Notes: generated by a model not told the origin, from the sequence alone. A stretch of DNA of 64,000 bases from Macquaria australasica (GCA_005408345.1 SEMN01000061.1:689501-753500), one strand, 5' to 3'. Positions 48,346 to 62,362 are shown, counted from the stretch's first letter. A program made the numbers and translations.

Positions 48346-49975
48346 AGGCAGTTTTTGAACTCAGAGCTGCTCTGGTAGCATTAATAATGTCACTGGATTA
48401 GCTAAACATACATATCCTAACATAATTAATAACTGACATAATTTCCCCGTCTCTGAACTCCACATTTCATCTTATTTTTATGTACTAGCAAAACAACAAA
48501 AGCAAAACTCTAAAACATAGTAGCTAACTTCATCGCATATGATGAAGAAACTGACAATGTGAACATCAAGGCATTTTGTAACTCATTTATAACCATGGGA
48601 TAGATGATTTTGGAATAAAAGCAAGCTATCTAGCCACTTTCCCTTGACAGTTGTGGGCTAGAATGACTTTTTTGAACTTTGGGCGGTTATCGAGCTAGCT
48701 AAACTGTCTTTTTGCCTTTTCACGGAGCTTTGTTCTAACATTTCTTATCCAGTATAAAATAGTTCTTTGTCTCTTTCCATAAAGCTTTAACTCAAGGAAA
48801 AAAATTATACTTCTGAAGAATGTTTTCATAGTTAAGAGTCCTAACTGCCTTTCAGAGAGAGTCTTTCTAACCCTTTAGCTACCGCCTCTCTGCATGTCTC
48901 CACATTGTCCAGGAATGCCTTTGCATAGCACCGTAGCCCGAAGACTTAGGTAGGCCAAAAAAATCTCTCCAGTCCAGATGGTTTGGCCGGACAGCAGAGG
49001 CTGTCCACGGAGGAAACACTGAAGTTGGAACTTTTTCAGTTACGCTCCGAGCTCTATGCAGCACTCTGTAATACCATGATTTAAACTCATTGGGCTGCGT
49101 GATGTTTAATTGAACCACAAGCTGTTAATCCAAGGAAAGAAAATCAACTAATCCAGATTAAGGTCAGCCAGACGGGGAATGGAATTGTCAAAAGCACTCC
49201 CTGGCCTGCCGGGTACCTTTAAAGATCGGGCTCATTACTAGAGAGCCAAACATGCTCACGTGAAACAAACACCAAACCGACTGGAGGGGTTTTGTCGCGC
49301 CGTGAGAAGATTTTGACATAATCTTACACAAATGACACAATTGCTTGTTTGTTTTCTGCTAAACTACGGATCCAAATCAGGAAAAGATCAGTGTGACAAA
49401 TGTGTGAATGGACTGATCCATGAATGGAATTTTAACAAGAGAGTTGTTAGGTGTGAAAGACGAGCAGACGGAGGGTTATTTGATAGCGTTAGCACATGAT
49501 GCCATTGGTTTCATTGCTAAAACAATGCAACTAATTCACTCTCTCATCGTTTGCAAATAGGCAAACACACTTTCTCACTCAGTACTTTCTCTTACAAACA
49601 CATACATCCCAATTTTATCTGCATTTCACCATCTCTCTTTCACCGTCTCTCTTATCTTCCCTCACTAAGGGAATGACCGGGCCAACAACATATCTTTATG
49701 AACGCAGTGTTGACAGGCGAAATTTGCAAATAGTTCTCCGTTGCTCTGGTGACAATCCCATTCTCATTCTCATCTCAAGATTGTGTCATTTATGTTCATC
49801 ACATCAATGCAGCAGCGGGACATTTGGTTGGGCTCACACAATGTTCACTGAATAGCTATAAAGTGTGTGAAAGTATAAAAAAGTGAATGCATTAATACAG
49901 CTAGGCCATTCTTATACATGTAAAGGCAAAGAACTGGCTTCAAAACAAATCCACAAAATGGGATGAAGATTAGTA

Positions 49976-50304
49976 ATTGGTAACACTTCACTTTAAGTTC
50001 CACTATTTAGCATTTATAAGCAGCATATAAACATTTAATAAATGGTTTATAACACACAATAACGCAGCTATAAGGACATTTTAAGTGTTTATTAATGTAC
50101 AGTATTTGTCAACAATTATAACTTTTCCTAAGAAGACATATTTTATATTTTTACAACTGTGTTTTACTATATTGTCACTTATTATCTGTTTATACACCAA
50201 CAGGAGGAGTATAAGTTACTGAAAAATACACTTATATCCGCGTACAACTGCATTATTATTAATGACTGCTGAATAGGGGCACTTAAAGTAAAGTGTTTCC
50301 CAAT
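49976..50304. mobile_element. Probable MITE with about 25-bp terminal inverted repeats
   Basis: The left end ATTGGTAACACTTCACTTTAAG pairs with the right end CTTAAAGTAAAGTGTTTCCCAAT. Reversed, the right end is ATTGGGAAACACTTTACTTTAAG. The interior is AT-rich and non-coding (329 bp). I did not see a clear target-site duplication. Confidence 0.65.
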
Positions 50305-53300
50305 CCTCATTACTCAGTGACAACTTTGTTCAGAGTCGAAGATTTCCTGCTTTCAAAACTCAACTTTCCAGATACATTTTGGAAGCAAACTTCCCGTTTG
50401 CTGAAAATTCAAAATGGTCCCAGTCTCCAACCCCAGATTAGCATTTTCCAATTCAATGATGGTCCAACTAAACCAGTGCCAGTGGGATTCTTTTCACTTA
50501 GAATGGATAAAACACCTCCTTCACACAGACCTTGCACTGCTTCAGGTACTGTTGATGTTGTGGGCCTATAAAGCCCACTAAGACACTGCATGTGGTATTC
50601 AAATATACAAATAAACTTGACTTGTGACGAGCAGTTTTGGGTTGAGTAGTCCCAACCTAATGTCCACTTACTATCTTTTTCAGGGATTTTCAACTGTATC
50701 ACATGCTCTTCATTAATAGAAAGAATTGGCTTAGGAGTCATGGACTTTGTGGTGATACTACACTGTACCTCTTCTAGATGTCTAGATGTTGATTATCTGT
50801 TTCAACTCATTGTGAATTACTGGCTACTAATGCCTGATAAATGATGACTCATCAAGGATTAATTAATGTTCATGTTATTAATGAATAAACTTGGTTTTCT
50901 GCCTTATTGTGTCGATCTGAATCACTTTGGTCCATTGTGGTTTAGTGATTAGGGTGTATCATGCACACTGCCAGGTTTATAAATGTCCCGTGGTGCTGTG
51001 AGGTGCTTTGGATTAATCTCTTGAACAATGACAAATAGCTTCAAGTGCTGCACTTTACATTCTGTGGCTATTACTGCATACCAGAGGGGGACAACTAGCA
51101 AAAGAATCAAAGTATGTGGAGGTAAATCCACATTAACGTGATACAGAGGGGACCTTTAGTCAGTTAACATAATACTATATGGTGCTTTGGTTAACACTGG
51201 TCCACCACACAATAAAATTAAACTACAAGCTACAACCGTTCGCAAAATTACTTATTTAGCTTTCACATCTCTACATGTTTTCAAATCTCTCTCACATAAT
51301 AATTAGGCTTTAAGGCATGTCATCAGATGGGACTACTGCTTGATAATTTACAGTTGAGGACGGTCAAACTGTGGTCCAAAGGCGGACATGGATAATGCTT
51401 CCCACACATATCTCCATACACCACTGAGTGATTTCAGGTGGGACTGGACACTAACATTTATCCACAATGTCTTCATTTTTCTTGGGACAGCGGAGGAGGG
51501 GAAAAAATGACCCAAATGTGACTAGACAGCTGTGTTTGGGAAAGGAAACTGTTTATCAAAAATGGGGAGTGATATATGCTAGCCTCTTTGCGCTAAACCC
51601 AATTCTGCGTGTTTCTTCTCGTCTGCGACCGGTCCCATCTGCAACTGTTCTCAGAGATCCATCACGGCCTCAAAGACAGATACGCAGCTCTCGGAGGCCT
51701 CTGCAATTAGTGCATCAACAGCTGGGGAGACCATTAGACACTCTGGGGCGTTTGCTTCATCTCCTCTGTTTAGAAAAGGCTGAACAGCACGGACAAATAC
51801 AGGACACTAATGAATGGTGTCTGTCACTGTGAGTGGGGACGCCTGGGTGGGAGCCGGGGAGGAAAGTTTTTCAGGGCACGATGTGAATTTTGGGGCAAAA
51901 AATGGCAGGGAAAGGGGCTGAAGTGACGTCAAACAAACTGTGGAGAGCTGTTTGGAAAATCTTATTAAGATGTGTAATTTTTGCAGATGTTCATTATACT
52001 TTGGCCAGGGTTAAGAAAATAAGTGGTATTACAGTTTTTGCCATTTGTCTTTGGAGAATAGATCATTGGCTGAAGCTTTGAGTGTGAGCTATTTCAGGCC
52101 ATTGTAGCATATGCAAGGCAATCAAACCCAAATGTGAACGTAATGTTGGCCTGATGAATGCTGTGTACTTTGGGTGCTTTAAGGCTCTCTTTGGAGAATT
52201 TAAATCACTGAATGGCTCACGTTACTGTGTGTGGCCGCTTACAACACTTCTGAGCCCAATTATCTGCGTCGATACCAAATTCCCATCGCTGACATTCATT
52301 TACATTCATGCAGACTACAGGTAGGATCCAAGGCAGTGAATATGGTGAAATAGTGAGAGTGTGGGAGTTTGAGAACTGTCCACCTTATCTTAAAGAATTA
52401 AGATAACCCAGAAGTGAATCACTCAACCTGGTCTAAACCTAATCTAAGCCCTGGCTGACGTATTCTGCATTATCTCACCTACACTCGCACACCCACATGC
52501 ACACACACTTAGACGTATAAAAACAAACACCGATTACAGATGCCATTTATCCTCTATAAGTCAAACCCAGGGCAGGGTAAAGTGAATGCACAGATGATAA
52601 AACCTTTACCCCAAATACCCTGAATGTGGTTACGTCTGCTTTTAGGTGATACTGGGAGAGATGAGATACGGGCTGAGTGTTTGCACCATGCTGCCATGGC
52701 TTCCAAGAGAGTGACAGTGATCTTTTTTTTCCCCTTTTTCTTTGGCAGAGTCCAACAAAGGTTGTAAATGTAATCCATCCAAAAAGGAGTGCACTCCTCT
52801 TTGCAGCAGACTCCCCTCGATGTTGTTATTGGCAAACGCTCTGGAGCTGGCAATTGAAAAGAGTGATGCTATTTTCTGTTAAACACTCTCCTCTTTCTTT
52901 TTTTTTGTTTGTTTGGTCTCTCTTCTCATCTATTCCTGAAATGTAATACAGTAAATATGTTGATTCTTTGGTCAAGAGTGGGCTAGAAATCGAAGGCCTG
53001 TAATCAGTGTTCCAAACCTCTCCGCCTTCGCTTGGCCAGGCTGTTTATTTCTATCTTGATGACATTGTCCAAAGTTGGTATGAAGTATGAAACATCAGGG
53101 CTTCCAAATCCTTGCTGCTGTATTATGGTTAAAAACGATGTCAGAATAGGCCTGCTTTTTGTTAAGATTAAATACAAAGCAGCATAAATACAGAGTATAA
53201 TGATTAACTTTCTCTCCCAGCATGATCAAGATCTATTCACCGAGTATGGGGTTGTCAAATTTAAGGGTACTGCATCTTGGTCATTTTCCACGCATTCCAC

Positions 53301-54513
53301 AAGTGTAACACAAGTGTATTTATGCTGCGCAGCACGCTGCCTATAACCTATGACATGAAAACGAATGGGATAATTAAACCACTATTGACACTAATTAAAC
53401 GTTCTCCAGCATCCAGATTTAGAAGATAAACAGAGCCGAGCCAGATTTAGTTCAAACTGTAATTGAGCATGGCCATCATGTCTGTAAATCAGCTTTACAA
53501 CCAGTATGTGGGATTTACTACCTAACCAATGTTATCCACCACAGGAAGCCATATGCTCACATAAGACATGCTATATGTGTGAAGATTAACAGCAGGGAAT
53601 AAAGGGTTTAATGCTGCAACACCACACTTAACTTTAAAAGCAAATATTATTTGAAATACATGGCAAATTTGGAGACAACAGCTGGCTTAATTATGAATCA
53701 GAGGAATGTATAAGAGACAACCTACTAACTCATCCGTTTACTGTGATGTCAAGAGTGATTTAGTCAGAGGAAGTGTGACAGTTTTCAAATGACGTCTTTC
53801 TCCATTTCAGAACAAGATGCTTCAAAGGAAGAAAAAGCTTTTAGCAGACCACTTTTACAAATGACTTGGAAGAACTGTACATGGAAAAAAATATGCTTCT
53901 GACTCAAGTAAGGAAGATCTGAGATGGCACCAAGAGTTTCCAAGTCCAACTCTACAGTGCTTCTGCAATAGGAGTAAAGAGCACATAGCACAGAAAAAAA
54001 AGACCCTGACAAAGAGCAGCTGAGGCTGAAACAATGCTAAATAAATCCACTAACTCTGCAGCAAGCCAGAGCACAGATATGTTTTCTCTCTATTTTATTG
54101 TCTTTTGTATCAAGAACTTGCGTAAACTGACCCCTTCCAATACATTTCCTTCTTTGGTCTTTGCTTCTAAATAAGGCAAAAAACTGGATAAACAAACAAT
54201 CCCTGAGTCACAATGTGTTCGAAACAATACCCAGTGGCACTGCTTAGTGTCAAACCACTTCAGGGCCAGATCTGACCGAGGCGACACGAGGCTGAAGGAG
54301 GTCGTAAAGTTAAGTCAGCAGAAGAAGGGAAGGAACGAAACACAAGGGTGGGGATTGTTGGAATTCACACAGCGCAGCCAGCACAGCTTCCTGTTATTTG
54401 TTTTGTAGTAAATGCTGACTCTCAGGGGGATATGAGTGACCGTACTGCTGGACACAAGTCGCCGTCTGTCCTCTGACCGCCGCTGTCTGCACGACTTGGT
54501 GTGTGAGTGAGTT

Positions 54514-54516
<3 letters not shown>

Positions 54517-54545
<29 letters not shown>
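54517..54545 (+). repeat. (TG)14 microsatellite
   Basis: Uninterrupted TG dinucleotides. Confidence 0.95.
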
Positions 54546-55854
54546 CTATATGTGTTGATTTTTTCATGTTTCTGAGTTGTGTTTGTTAGTGTTGTGTTTT
54601 TCACAACAAAGACTAAAGTTAATACTGAATTTTAAGTGATCATGCTACTGAATGTGTTCTGCATTCTGAAATTTTACCTCAATTTCACCTCCAGACAGTT
54701 TGTATAGACAGACACTGAAGAGCTTAATGAATGGCACTGCTGCAAAAAGGTCTAACTAAACTATGCAATATGAATACAGACTGAAGTAATCATGGTACAG
54801 AAGCCTGGATTTGCCAATCCCAGGAGCGAACGTAATAAAATTGGTGCTTTTCAGGAGAGTTGATGGGCTTCAACTCAAGACTGTCAGTGTGTAGCCTATG
54901 TTGCCCTTCAGACTAACTAAACGTAAACTAGTCAGGCTTAGTCCTAGCATGGTGTTCTTGAAACAAAACCAAAACTACATAACCACACCTACATGGTGGA
55001 CTGTTTAGGTTAACATATGAGGAAGCAAACTGTAAACTCAGCACATTTCCAAAATTTGCTGAATGCTAAAATGTTGAAAACTTGGAGTCTTAGGCTGCCT
55101 GGTTCCCATTGCACCTAATTGGTTGACCAAACTAGTACCAAAGGTGGAAAACAGAACTACAGAGCTGACAGACACCCTGCCAATGTACTAGGCCAACTGT
55201 GGTAACATACGGCATAAGGTTTCTTTCTTCTTTACTGTGGTGTGGTACAGATTCCAAAGTATTCATGGATGATAGCAATGTTTTTTATTTGATGCCAATC
55301 ATCTAAAGTCCAATTTTCCCTCCTTTTCTTTCTTGTTGCTGTTGTCGCACAGGCAGCACAGTTGGAGGCACAGGAGCCTGTTTCCTTCCCTGCAGAAGAA
55401 GCCATTTACTGGCAGTTATTCATCTATAGGAACAAAACAACTTCTACAGAGCAAAACATCAGATCAGAGTAAACAATTTCTTCATGACACGTTCTCAATT
55501 ATACCTCTGTATTGGAGTGCTTTCAGAAATGATTTGTATTCTCAGAATGTGAAAAGAAAAGTGTAAAAATATAAACACCTACAGCCAGTGCTGCAAAATA
55601 ACTGGTAATATGTGAACAGGGCATAAAGAGAAGGTATCAAGCTGCAACCTCAAATAAAATCTATACATACCCAAATTCTTGTGTGTATGTGGCTGCATGA
55701 GTCAGCATATCAATATGTTTACCAGTAACTGATTTGACTCAACTGACTCGACACCATAAAAACATAAGAGTCATACAAATCTGCTGCTCTCCTCCATCAA
55801 AAGCTAATGGGCCGGTACCTTTCCTCGCCTCATTATCTGGTTCTGCTCCTTTTC

Positions 55855-56280
55855 AGCAAAATAAGAGAGAAAGGGGGAAAAGAATTTTAAATAGAGAAAG
55901 GGAAAGAGGGAGTAAGAGAGACAGGGACACAGTAAAAAAGAAAGAGAGAGTGCTAAGGAAAAAAGTCAAAGTTAGAAGCAGTAGGGAGAAACGTGGAGAA
56001 CCACAGTAGGAAAGAGTAAAAAGAGGTAGAGCAAAGGAGAAAAACTAAATAGCAAGAGAAAGAGTGAGAGAAGATGTGCTGAGAAGAGGAGAAAATGGAA
56101 AAATGCAAAAGAGAAAAACAATGCGTAAAAGGAAGAGAAAGAATATGGGAAAGGGCAAAGAAAGCGGGAGAAAAGAAACAAAATAGAAAGAGATGACATA
56201 AAGAGGCAAATAATTAAGAAGCCGAAGAAGGAAGACAAAGAACAAAATGAGAAAAGACAGAAAGAAAGACAAAAAAATAA
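55855..56280 (+). repeat. Long polypurine-rich tract
   Basis: About 425 bp of nearly pure A/G on the plus strand, made of irregular GAAA, GAGAGA and GGGAAA blocks with only scattered C and T. The minus-strand open frames across it encode Phe/Leu/Ser runs and are artefacts of the composition. It is not a regular tandem repeat. Confidence 0.9.
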
Positions 56281-56444
56281 AGTAGTGCAGTGAGAGCAGG
56301 CCGTGAAGGACTGAGCAGACTCCACGGTGTGAGTTTTATTGTCTAACTACTTAATTGTAAATAACAGGCCTCAGCGATGTGAACGACCATTCATTCGCCC
56401 AGACAGAGTGATTAATCCATGCTGGGCTTTGGGAGAGTGGGCAA

Positions 56445-56490
56445 TGTGTGTGTGTGTGTGTGTGTGAAAGAAAGAGAGAGAGAAAAGAGA
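56445..56490 (+). repeat. (TG)11 microsatellite with GA-rich extension
   Basis: TG units run to 56466 and are followed by AAAGAAAGAGAGAGAGAAAAGAGAAG. Confidence 0.93.
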
Positions 56491-59400
56491 AGGGTCTTTC
56501 TTTTCCTTTCTTGTCTCTATCTCACTACCCTGCAGGTCCTAATTGGTTAATTTCATAAACTTCTCAAAGGGGGCACTCGCTGAAGCCCTCCCTCCCTTTT
56601 ATTGAAAAAACAGGACCCGGTTTAGCATCGCTACCTGCAGCTCCTCTGGTCTTTGTTGCAGAGGGGAATGAGAGTCAGACGGCGACCCCGGGGGTTCCTT
56701 CACAGGGAAATACAGCAGAGAGATAATGGCGCTCGGGCCAGACAGGGAGGGAGTTCTGCGCCCGGCTTGAAGCTGGTCACTTCCCAGTGTTTTGTCCATG
56801 GGAAGAGTCTATGACCTGCTCGTTATTTCATTCTGGGGTGCTGCCGTGATATCATAGCTAACAAGCTGGTCGGGGAATTGAGCAAATCAGATGTGTTGCC
56901 CTGCAAGGTGCTTTTGAACGCCATGCTGCCTGTTTTGAAATATATGTAGTTTCACGCATGCTCAGTCCCACTGCACAAAAGTTAAGGAGATAGTTGTGTT
57001 AGCTCTTTGTCCAAGTTCAAACTTAGCCAAGTTAAAAAGTAAGTGTTAAGAGTTACACATCACTGAAATAAAATGGGTTGCACCACACAAACTAGTTCTT
57101 ACGTAGAGATTAGTTATTATTACATATCTACATCCAGTAACTACCAGGTGTAACTGTTGCTACCTGAACGAACTGGGAGGAAAAAACAAAAATAACAGTA
57201 CACCTTTCTAGCAACAGATTTACACATTAATAAAGTCTTTACTTGCAGGTTTTATTGGTACTACCTGATTTTATAAATCACTTTGAAACTAGCTAGTAGT
57301 TACTAAGAACTTAGAAAGGACTTTACACACAAACTGAAATGACTCCGATTTAAATTTTGGCCCAGCTACATTGTTTTCATGTGAGGGAGTCATTTGGCTT
57401 CATGCACGAAAAGTGTTAATGTTTGTTTGCCAACCGACCAGGGAAGTTGTTTCTTCTATATGAGGCTGAAAATAGATTTGATACGCTTCAAATAACATTC
57501 AATGAATGAAGCATAATTGTGCATTACCAAAACAGCCAACCATAATCACTCAATAATAACAGCATTAAATGGCCGCCTGCAAAATTGGTGCGGCCAGACA
57601 TTGAAACGTCTACATCAGTTACTCTGCAAGCAGGAGTCGCCACGCAAATGCTGCTCTTTTGGAAGAAAGGCATTATGGAAACCTCCCTATCAAAGCTTGG
57701 GATCAGAGTCTTTAAAGTGTTTTGCCCCTAAAATGAGCAAGCCAAGGCTCTGAGGCCGTGTTTACACTCACCCTCCATGGCAAAGTGGACCCTGCATGCA
57801 TGTCTGGTCCGGGGAGGAGATACCATCGAACCCCCTTTTGTTGCATGCGACGGGCGTACTGCTGCCTTTCCACCCACCTTGACCGATTATTCCTTTCATT
57901 TATTTATTTACACGATTTTTTGCAGCAGTATTGAGCTTTTACGAGAGGAATTCCAGCCTTTGTACGGTGGAGGGCCCTTCACAGCAGATAAAAACTCAAA
58001 GTATAAACACGCTCCCATTAGGGAACTGGCGGCCAACCAGCCTTTACCTCAAAGGGATCTGTGTTATCTGCAAAGCGGCCTCGGTCTGCGTCCGAGTGAT
58101 TCACTGCAGGGACCGCTGCGGAGAACTTTGAGATGAGCCAGGTCTAGGTGCAGCTGCGGTCTAAAGGCCAATCTGTCTCCATAAAATTGACTCGTTCGCT
58201 CGAAATGAAAGAACAAGGGGTGTCAAGATGTTTGAATCCGTGTGTACCTTCTCTCAAAACAATCCTAAACTTGCTATTGTGTGAACTTTGTGTTTTAAGT
58301 GTATATTAAATCAGCAAGTATGAGCCTCACGGACCATTAAGAGTGCAGCCTTCTCATGAAACAGCAAGACAAATACCTAAAAAGACTAGATTTCCCTCAG
58401 GTGGCATTTGTTTTTGAGCTGTTTCACTTAGAGGTTGATAAATATTGTCCTGGGTTTGGTATTGAAGGGGATTTTAAATCGACCCCTCCCTGTGCTCATG
58501 TGCAACACTAGAGGTACTGTACTGCTGCTGCCATCCATCAGTATCATCGGAGCAGTTTACAGTTCTATAAAAGTGTTACTGTGTCTTTGCCTATCTGTAA
58601 ATCAGGTGTGTAGAAGACTGACAAGTAACATAAGACTAATAAAGCAGCAACTAAATCTGAAGGAGTTTCATAAATAACGTATATTAAGAAAGTAGGGTGC
58701 CAATAAAAATGGAGACTGGTGCCCCACGGGAATGCTGTCCTGCTGCTGAGGCTTTTTTTTAATTGCTTGTAGAGTCTTATGAAAGGATATTTACAGATTT
58801 CAGTCAGACTCAAAAGCACAGTTGGTTTGAGAAGAGACAAAGGTTTGAGACAAAGTTATACCATGAACTGTAACATGAGCTACAGGAAAAAATAGTTTGC
58901 AGGATGTGTTTCAGTGAGGGAGCCAAGAAAAAAAACAAAAAAAAAAGAAGCAGAAACACAAACATTCACATCTGCAACTTTCTTTCATCTCAACTTTCCG
59001 TGCCGTTAGCCATGACCACTGTTCACATTTGCATTTACATATACGACTCTGCAAAAGCCATCTTATTTTTTTCTTATTGAGGCCGCTTATCAGTTGCTGT
59101 TCCCAACCCGGAATAAATCCCGAGGATTAAAGGACTTCAAAAAAAAGTTTTTGAGGGTGTAGGAGGGTGGGGGGAAAAAAGTGGGGGTTTCGATGGGGGG
59201 AAAGAAGCCGACAGGATGAAAAGAAGTTGGGGGCCCATAGAAATGCTAAGGAAGTGGCCCTCTTTTTTTCCCCCCAAGTCGCTCAGGGGTAGGAAGTTCC
59301 CAGCTCCGCCACTTCATTAATTCATGCTATTTAACAAGTGGGATTGTGGTGGGGCTTCTTCGGCCCCCTTCACACTGGAACCAACAACAGTGCCATCAGT

Positions 59401-60212
59401 AACTGACAACCCCCCGGGCGGAGGGGCTATGGCCTCCGGGGTCCACGCTGCAAACAGAGCCACGGGAAGCAGAACCTTGCCATTCAAGAGTTCAGCCTTT
59501 ATTTGTCATCCCTGGTTTCTCCCCACCATACACATCCCCAATCATGGGCCTCCGGGGATGGACGGCGGATTGGAGGATGAATCTCCACTGTTTCCTATTA
59601 GGACAGAATATTGGAAGGCTCATCAGAGGAATCAGTATGCTCATCCATAACTTCTCAACATTCGCTGACCACAGGGTTTGTGAGATGCTGGGAGAGGAAG
59701 AGAAGGAGGGTCGCTGTGGCAAGTGGCAAAAAAAAATAAAGAAAAAAAAACGTGCTTGCAGACCAAATCATCCAAACTTTAGTTGCGCATTTTGCTACGT
59801 TTTTGTGGGTAAATGATTCACAGGGTGTTTTCTCTTCCAGGAGCAATGAAACAACCAGAGCTCTGTCCAAAAGAAATTTACAGCACAAGCTCACTTGAGA
59901 CAATTCTTCACAGAAAGAGCTGATTATGAACCAAAAGCATCGACCTGATTAAACAAATAGGCAATATTGACTACTGAACTTTTTATTACTTAAATTTAAG
60001 GTTGTTGATATCTTCACTGAGATTCATGAGACGTGATGATGCTTGAAAATTAAGTCATGGTATTGATTTAAGAATATAACATAAGCATACTTTTCTAGAT
60101 AGATAAGATGATGGATAGACAGACAGATAAAGGTAAGAAACAAAATACAATTAACAGCCATAAATAATCAAAGAGAACGGAGACTGAACTAAAACTAATG
60201 AAGGACCATACT

Positions 60213-60420
60213 CAGTGTTTCCCAACCTGAAGGACGGGACCCTGCAAGGGGTCAAAGAATTAACTTGAGGGGTCACAAAATGATTAACAGAACAGGAAAC
60301 AAGAAAAAAGCTAGTTTTGTCACACAAAAGCATGTTAATTTCCTCTAATCTTTGATTTTTTTCCCTTGTGAAATACTGGTTAATCTTTTGTCAATTTAAG
60401 CCTAAATGTAAGTTATTCTA
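60213..60420 (+). mobile_element. Left-end fragment of a CAGTGTTTCCCAACC MITE
   Basis: Starts CAGTGTTTCCCAACCTGAAG, then GACGGGACCCTGCAAGGGGTC, GAGGGGTCACAAAATGATTA and TTGTGAAATACTGGTTAATC. This order is what I remember for a hAT-type element common in fish. The expected inverted right end GGTTGGGAAACACTG was not found downstream. Confidence 0.6.
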
Positions 60421-62154
60421 GTCTTGTAATACAATTCAATACAACAATCCTGCATGCTGTATCCTATACTGAAATGCTTAAAGATGAGCTTGATGCTGAA
60501 AATGAAAAATTTGAATCCACATATAATTATGTAATTGAAGGCCCCAAATCATCCCTAAAATTACATATTTCCTGAATATAATTATTCCGGTTTTTGAATT
60601 TTTGTGTTTGTGATGATCCTAATTGCCAAAGTGATAAATTAAAATCCAAAGTTTAGATGGAATTATAAAAAAAAGTATGCCACTGAGATTTATAAGAGAT
60701 CAAGCAACCTGTTTCTTTGACAGAGAGATTCACAACTGGACTTGGATGGAAGCCAAGAATGTACCCTTTAAAACGATGCCAAACATATTACAGTAAAACA
60801 TTAAAAAATGTCTATAAATTGGGCCTAAATGAAGATATGTACCAGCTTTAAAAGTCAAATTTTATTGCGGTGGGTGGGTAACTTCACGAGTTTACTATAA
60901 TGACAAAGCTGCCACTCAGCAATTGTTATCATACCAAAATATTAACTAGAGACAATGATTTTGCCACTTTGAGTGGAACTGACATTTTGGGAGCTGGCCC
61001 AGAGACTAAAAATAATTGAAATGACACAGTCTAAGAAGATTATAAAGGAATATCACTCACTGGTGGAACAGCCCACAACTCCAAGACACAAGACAAATGA
61101 TTAAGGTTTGCAACTAGACATGGCTTCATTTTAAAGCTTGCTGTAACTCTAAATATGTACTGAATATACACTGTACAATGATTGTGCCCAATAATATGCT
61201 GTACATCTGGGTTTCGTCCAACAACACCTTCATGCAAATATGCCCAGAACCCCCCAGGGAAGCCTCATAAGCTGACAGACCATCGCAGCCGCGAGGAGAG
61301 GCCCGCAATTTAGCCTGAAGAGGTTTACTTATGATTATGGAATGAAAGCTGGGTTATCCTCTTGGTGAGTAAGTCCAAATGAAATTGCGTTAATGTCTGT
61401 CTGAAAGAATGTTACCCAGAATCCTTCAGGAGATCCCGCCTGGGCCCCACATCACTCACTGTGCCTGAAGGTGTTGAAATCAGGGGTTAAATTCCCATAT
61501 CTGTAACCTCAGCTGTTCCACGATCTCCTCATTTATTATCTTACACAACCGTCGAGGGACGGCGACTGAAAATAAACACTGCTTATGGTGTTATATCGTC
61601 AAGTGACATTATCTTGAGTCTGTTATCTATTATGGTGAGACCATAATGAATGAGGGTTAAAGAGAACATGGATGATGTCTTTTTACAGCCCATTAAGCCC
61701 GGCCGCAAGCAGACGAGATCAGGGAAGAAGGGACAATTTGCGAGGGCGGCTGCAGGCTGTGATTGTGGCTCGGCCTTGTCCCTTAATTGCTAATACAGTT
61801 ATTAAGGGATGCCAATGGGGAAGACCACCGGAGTAGGATTGTCCCTGAATTATCACAGTTTCCTTTCAGGGCCGTGGAAATCCTCTAAAGGCCAGTGATT
61901 CAGTGTCACACAAGGCTTTTATCGAGGTCCCACTGGGGCCCGGGAGGATCCCCACCAAGACGCACAAAGCGCCACACCAACCTCGTGCACACACACCAAC
62001 AGACTTTGCTCACACATACACTGCACACATACGTATAAGAATCCACATACATACAGTACCTGGTGAGCAGTGACAGTCATTGATGGTCTTCATACTACAT
62101 ACAAATTCTGCGAAGGTTTTGAGTATGAAGTGTGTTTAGAGCTAATATTATTAG

Positions 62155-62362
62155 AATCTATTTTTAGAATCGATGAATCGCTAAAGTAATTTTTCAAGCA
62201 ATAAAACCATACATTTTTCACTTACAGCTTCTAAATTTGACACATTTTGCTGCTTTTCTTTGTCTTATGTGATAGTAAACTGAATATGTCTGATGATTGT
62301 ACTTGATCAATCGAGAAAATAATTGCCAGATTAATCGATAATCAAAACAATTCTGGCTGCCA
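62155..62362 (-). mobile_element. Internally deleted relative of the MITE at 23102-23418
   Basis: Contains CTTTTCTTTGTCTTATGTGATAGTAAACTGAATATG and ATCAATCGAGAAAATAATTGCCAGATTAATCGATAATCAAAACAAT-like strings. On the minus strand the latter matches the ATTATGGACTAATCTGCCAATTATTTTCTTGA block of the complete copy. Terminal repeats are not preserved. Confidence 0.6.

Noticed and set aside
55972..56325. A 117-codon Phe/Leu/Ser-rich open frame resembling membrane segments
   Set aside because: The hydrophobic composition comes entirely from reading the polypurine tract on the opposite strand.
57777..58136. A 119-codon plus-strand open frame
   Set aside because: It has no family motif, no splice context and ordinary intronic composition. 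Kept only as unexplained sequence.
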